A stretch of 64,000 nt of DNA from Chimonanthus salicifolius. Lineage: Eukaryota > Streptophyta > Magnoliopsida > Laurales > Calycanthaceae. The DNA lies in NCBI GenBank assembly GCA_013350335.1, contig CM023535.1:28004631-28068630 (forward strand), in the 5' to 3' direction. Under the pieces are notes generated by a model. The model did no database searches and was not told where the DNA came from. It worked only from the letters and a program-made list of their open reading frames with translations. Each line of letters starts with the position of its first letter. Position 1 is the stretch's first letter. The translations under genes were made by a program, and so were the position numbers. Shown piece after piece: positions 59,623 to 64,000 of the stretch.

Positions 59623-62566
59623 TGTAACGCCCCGCCCTTTTCACTCGCTTTCCGACAATCAAAGTCTATTTTTTTTTTTATAAAAGAGTGATAGAGAGCG
59701 GGACGTCACGACGTTAGTCAAGTCCGAACTTCTAAAGTCCGACCCTTAACTGGCCAATCCTATGTGTGCATGAACTAAGTCCATGAATACGGTTTACACA
59801 TAATAATATACATGCGGATTAAAACAAAAACTGCGGATTATAATAGAACCTAAATCTATTCCTTTTTAGATAGCAAAGTACTTCGAGTCTTTAACCATAA
59901 TTAAACTTAACTTAAATATCCAAACAAACCATTCAAACCATAGCAAAATTATCTAAGTTATTACATGCTCGAAATTTAGCTACTCAAATTACAAGTCCAT
60001 GAGTAACTTAAACAAAATTATAATTCAATCACATATCCAAGCTCCTATGCTTGGCTCCGATCACGTTAATCGTCCCTTTCCTTTCCTGTGTCATCCACTA
60101 GGGTAGAAGTAGGGCATTAGAACAACGCACCCAGTGGGTATTCCATTTAGGGTCTACACATGGTTAGTACATATCATATATAATAACATAATGTCAAAAC
60201 CATATAAAACAATGCCATGTCATGATGTCAAATGCAATGAGTCCCACCCATCACAAGTACATATAACCTCTTGATGGGATTCTCATCATCAAGGTACCCC
60301 CACAGTGGTCTTTCGGACGCCCCGACGGAGTGTGACCCCTCCCGTTACCTCTTGATGGAAATTGCACATCAAGGTATCCCCACAGTGGTCTTTCGGAGGC
60401 CCTGACGGAGTGTGGCCCCTCCGGTTACATATCCTCCCTCCCATGCCATGCATGAGATGCAAAAGTCCACATGCTATGCAATTTATACAAATCATAGCAT
60501 TTTAAATGTCATATTTAGAACATAATCTTTTTACGACATAACTCATCAAAATAAACCAAATAAACTATATTACATAAACCATGTTTTAAAAAAGGTAGAA
60601 TCCTACCAAAGACCACTAAAGTGTCCTTGGTTCTTAAACAGGCAACCGTTCACGATCGCGCACCATTTATGAAGTCCCGTCACCTTGTTACATATCAACA
60701 AGTCAATCCCATATTCCATTTGATTTAACATTAGGTCTAAATCCATAAACACAACCTTGTGGGGTTCGGCCATACAACATGGCCGAACCTCACCCCCTTG
60801 ATTTTTGTTCCCTCTTTTGATCTTTTAACTTAAGCCAAGATCATATCACTTTTCATTTAATCTAACATTTATAAACCCGAAGTCCACCAAACATTTCCCA
60901 TGTGGTTCGGCCATACACCATGGCCGAACCCATGGTCCATTATTTCCACTTAATTACAATATTGTCATTCTTCTATCCATGGCTAACATTCTATTCATCT
61001 AAGCACACATAAGTCCACACTTTAATCCACAAAATGGTTCATGGTATGGCCGAACTCTATGATGTCTAAATCCCATTTTTTCCATTGAATCATTTACCCA
61101 TCTTAGGTCCATAAAACAAGGTCCCTTCATGGAGTTTAACCATGTATTTAGATTCATTCTTTTTTATCATCATCTACCATGTTTAAACCAATTAAACTTA
61201 TCACCATTCCCCATGATCTAAAAATACCTATGTCCAACAATATTACTCCATTTAATCCCTTCAAAGTCCTTGATAACCTTCCATGGTGTTCGGCCATACA
61301 CCATGGCCGAAACCATGGTTCATGGTTCTTTCACCAAATATCATTTATCCAAGCTTATAATCCTTTGATGGGTTTCTCATATATATCTCCATTTAAGCTC
61401 TTTAAAAAACCTTTTAACATCATACACATAAACTTATGATTTTTACCTTCAAACTCCATTTAAAAATAACGAATGTTCTTTCATGGGGTTCAGCCATGCA
61501 CTATGGCCGAAACCCTATGGTTCCTCCTTTCCATTAAAATACCATAATCATCCCCCAATTTTCTTCCATGGGGTTCGGTCATACACCATGGCCGAACCCT
61601 ATGGTTCCTTACTTTAAACAAAGTCTATCAAAAATACCTACCGGTTCCGCGACTCCTCCGGTTTACCTTTGCTTCGACTTGTTCTTCCGATCCTTTCCTT
61701 CCTTAGCCTCTTCCTCCTTCCTTCTTACTTCTTTGGCAGAGAGTGAAACTTGAGACAGAGGGAGAGTTTGGCTTTGTGTGAGAATGATAGAACTTTGAGA
61801 TGAAACTCTATGTCTTTGATCTTGAGGAGTGATCGGCCAAGAGAGGGTTTGAGGGAGAGAAACAGCCAAGAGGGAGAGGGAGAGAGTGAGATGAAAATCC
61901 AATTTGTTTTCTTCCAAAGATGTGGTCGGTCAAAGGTGATGGCTTTGGTAGAGCCCTTGGTGTAACTCCCATTTTCCTTAACCTCTCTCCTTAATTCTCC
62001 AACGTGTGCCTTTGTTTGAAATGTGTAACCGTCCACCTCCATTAACTCTCCATGTGGGAGTTTCATCCATGAGATGAAACTCCAAGGCTCCAACGTGTGC
62101 CTTTGTTTGAATTTGAAATAAACCAAACTCCCCACCTCTCCATTAATGATTCAAGTGGGGGTTTCATCCATGAGATGAAACTCTCATTCCAACTCACCTA
62201 ACTCATATAATTGAATTCAAATCAACTCAACTCACTTAACTCATCACTTTAAGATCAACTCACTCACTTGATTGCATTCCCATTTTAATTCAGCCCCATT
62301 TAATTAGGCTTGAACTCACTTGGTGGTCAACCAAGTCAACCACGACCCATTGGGTCCCAATTGGGCATTTTGACCCAAATAGCAACAATGACCCAATTAA
62401 ATGCACCTTACCCATTTACTTTAAATTGAACCTTATACCATAACTGTTGGATCCTAATTGGGCCATTGACCCAACACCTTACCCATCTAAGGTTCATATC
62501 CATTAATTCACAATTAAAATGGAAAATTCCGTAAATATTGATAACATGGAATTCCGAAGTGTTACA
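59623..62566 (-). mobile_element. Solo LTR S4 (family B), 2.9 kb, perfect TGAAT target-site duplication
   Basis: On the plus strand it begins TGTAACGCCCCGCCC and ends GAAGTGTTACA, so it is minus oriented. TGAAT is at 59618-59622 and 62567-62571. It has hairpin family 1 copies at 60761, 60903, 61284, 61484 and 61570, family 2 copies at about 60270 and 60345, CGACGGAGTGTG blocks at 60322 and 60402, and a near-tandem duplication with its own dyad at 61998-62190. No internal sequence remains. Confidence 0.92.
61998..62190 (-). repeat. Tandem duplication with GAGTTTCATC / GATGAAACTC dyad
   Basis: CTCCAACGTGTGCCTTTG occurs at about 61998 and 62087. Each copy is followed by CCACCTC, CCATTAA and a dyad with 10-base arms GAGTTTCATC and GATGAAACTC around CATGA (62058-62082; second copy about 62161-62185, first base changed). 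It lies in the 5' part of S4. Confidence 0.75.
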
Positions 62567-62571
62567 TGAAT

Positions 62572-62754
62572 TAATTATAAAATTCTAAAATTTCTATCTT
62601 AAGTTCTCTTCCGGCAATTATCCACTGTTTTATAAATGAATCCTGTTTTTCCATCTTTTTATCTACGAAACTAGAAAAAACCATTAAACGTATCTTTTAT
62701 ATACAAAATCAAGGCTAACTTAATCATAATTAAATGGTAAAAATGTAAGAATTT
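62572..62754. other. Older non-coding segment, piece 4
   Basis: AT-rich continuation of 59147-59622 after removal of S4. No coding sequence. It ends where the truncated copia LTR begins. Confidence 0.5.
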
Positions 62755-63461
62755 AGACTCAACAGTCGGTCCATACGAGGGGCTCAGTCTAGGGCAACAC
62801 CATGCTGATAGTAGTTGCAAGTCTAGAAACATGTCTTACCTAGACGACCTGTCGCCTTTTAACGAGGGGTCGGTCCTGGTACTCTCGATTGGTCTTGAGC
62901 TACCGATATGTTTGTTTTCTCAAGACCTCACTTCAGTTCTAAGTCCTAGAACTCATACATCTTTATCGAAGATTTATTGACCATGATGGGTCATTTCAGA
63001 CTTTCACCGAGGGGTCAGTGCATACGAGACTCTCAATCAGAGGCTTTCCCAAAATGACAGTTCTACGATCTAGAACCTATGTCAATCTGGTCGACCAATC
63101 TTTGACCACGATGGGTTGATTCTGTCTCCATTGAGGGGTCGATGAGAACGACTGGTCGAGCTGACAGTGAAATCAAATACATATTTCCAAGTTGGGTTTC
63201 ATTTCATTGTCAAACTTCCTCTCTAGGCTTTTAATGATTTTACCATTTGTTCAACTAAGCCTACGGATGGTCCTCTCTAAGATGTGGGTACCACCTAAAG
63301 TCATCTATGGCCATAATACATATTTTGTGATTGCCATAACGATAAGCTTCAATTCGGTGGGGCATGATCTTCACTTTGGGTCTTCAAGTTTTTTAACAAG
63401 TGCTTCTTCCCGAGTCATGGAATTGACAAACTAGGGACTCGGCCAAGATGTGGCATTAACA
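62755..63461 (-). mobile_element. Truncated 3' LTR of a copia-type element, inverted relative to 5487-7302
   Basis: On the minus strand it starts TGTTAATGCC at 63461 and runs collinear with 5487-6160 or so: CCACCGAATTGAAGC, GACTTTAGGTGGTACCCAC, ATATGTATTTGATTTCACTG, AACCCATCGTGGTCAAAG, GAGAGTCTCGTATGCAC and the ACCCCTCGGT motifs. It breaks off near 62755, upstream of where the TATA box would be. Confidence 0.8.
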
Positions 63462-63473
63462 ATCTCCTCCTTT
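63462..63473 (-). other. Polypurine tract of the right copia element
   Basis: Minus strand AAAGGAGGAGAT next to TGTTAATGCC, preceded by TTTTTGTCATGAAATTGAC. Plant copia elements typically have a GGGGGAGAT-like tract before TGTT. It shows that internal copia sequence should lie to the right. Confidence 0.75.
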
Positions 63474-64000
63474 GTCAATTTCATGACAAAAACCTAGAAG
63501 CTAACCTAGGTACAATCCCACCCTTATTACATCTCATTTGAATACAAAATATTACATTAATTACATGTACATATTCAAATGGAAAACAAGACTGTAATCT
63601 TCGCATATTTTTGTTCAGCTCGCTTCATTTCATTTTTCTTGTTCAAGTACATAAGCAAGCAACACTAGAAAATCATTAAAGGAGTTAGTCCCAAAACATA
63701 AATATGCATTTATGGACTAAACAAGATTTGTATTCAAGCTCCCCCATACACCCTGATTTCCTAGTGGCCAACACTGCCCATAGGATATCTAATCTATCAG
63801 TGTTGAGAAGATTTTTCCCCAATCTTCTTTGAGTTTGATTTACAAAACTCCAATCATCGACATTCTCCTATGTCTATTGGCTCTCTCTTTCTAGAGACCC
63901 AAGCACTTAGGTTTTACCAATTACACCCCATAAATGGTTTTGATGTCTTCTACTTTCTACTAATTTCTCCCCGATTTTGTCATACAATTGAAAAAGATTA
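63474..64000 (-). other. Probable 3' untranslated internal region of the copia element
   Basis: Non-coding in this window, lying on the internal side of the polypurine tract. No integrase, RT or RNase H motif is visible within the 527 bp available, so pol, if present, is outside the window. Confidence 0.45.

Noticed and set aside
19829..61600. GGTTCGGCCAT hairpins as a CRISPR array
   Set aside because: Spacing is irregular, the repeats are inside plant LTRs on both strands, there are no cas genes, and the host is a eukaryote.
19829..61600. GGTTCGGCC as a pol III B box (SINE or tRNA-derived)
   Set aside because: The B box consensus GGTTCGANNCC is not met (A replaced by G), and there is no A box at a suitable distance and no poly-A or poly-T structure.
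61663..62135. Two overlapping minus-strand frames of 84 and 136 codons
   Set aside because: Both lie inside solo LTR S4 over a low-complexity purine-rich block and a tandem duplication; no family motif.

Overview
The window is plant nuclear DNA, almost certainly from an angiosperm, made of nested and decayed LTR retrotransposons. The evidence is several Ty3/gypsy gag-pol frames with chromodomain-like integrase tails, LTRs of 3 kb or more, primer-binding sites complementary to initiator tRNA-Met, and low-GC spacers. I recognise no host protein-coding gene and no rRNA or tRNA gene. The species cannot be named from sequence alone.

Layout: 1-5486 is AT-rich spacer with two MITE-like elements (1790-2470 and 2600-2940). 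5487-7302 is a Ty1/copia-type LTR; an inverted, truncated relative lies at 62755-63461, so the same family brackets the window. 7878-17969 is element A, a degenerate Tekay/Del-like chromovirus with a complete left LTR, an extra zinc-knuckle ORF (called ORF0 here), gag, pol and a truncated right LTR. 17970-37931 is a pile of a second LTR family (family B, ends TGTAACRCC...GGYGTTACA). It includes element D on the minus strand (5' LTR 32662-35906, gag, protease, RT and RNase H, no integrase) and two solo LTRs with perfect 5-bp target-site duplications (S1 20445-24243; S2 26389-29996, inserted in the RT of D).

37932-62754 is an older non-coding segment, left in four pieces, that received three insertions: element E (38835-43937, minus, internally deleted, carrying an intact copy of ORF0), element C (44503-59141, plus, gag-pol with a chimeric right LTR) and solo LTR S4 (59623-62566). 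C was itself hit by solo LTR S3 (47801-51322) exactly at its gag/protease boundary.

None of the autonomous elements can be active: stop codons and frameshifts interrupt gag and pol in A, C and D. Several of the stops are CAG to TAG changes, as expected from decay of CHG-methylated DNA. The most unusual signals are (1) about 40 copies of a 29-39 bp hairpin with a GGTTCGGCCAT stem scattered through family B LTRs, with paired changes in the two arms; (2) a second hairpin family (CTTGATG...CATCAAG) in short arrays in the same LTRs, also with paired changes; (3) ORF0, a small three-knuckle CCHC protein upstream of gag shared by A and E; and (4) the right LTR of C, which contains a piece of gag.
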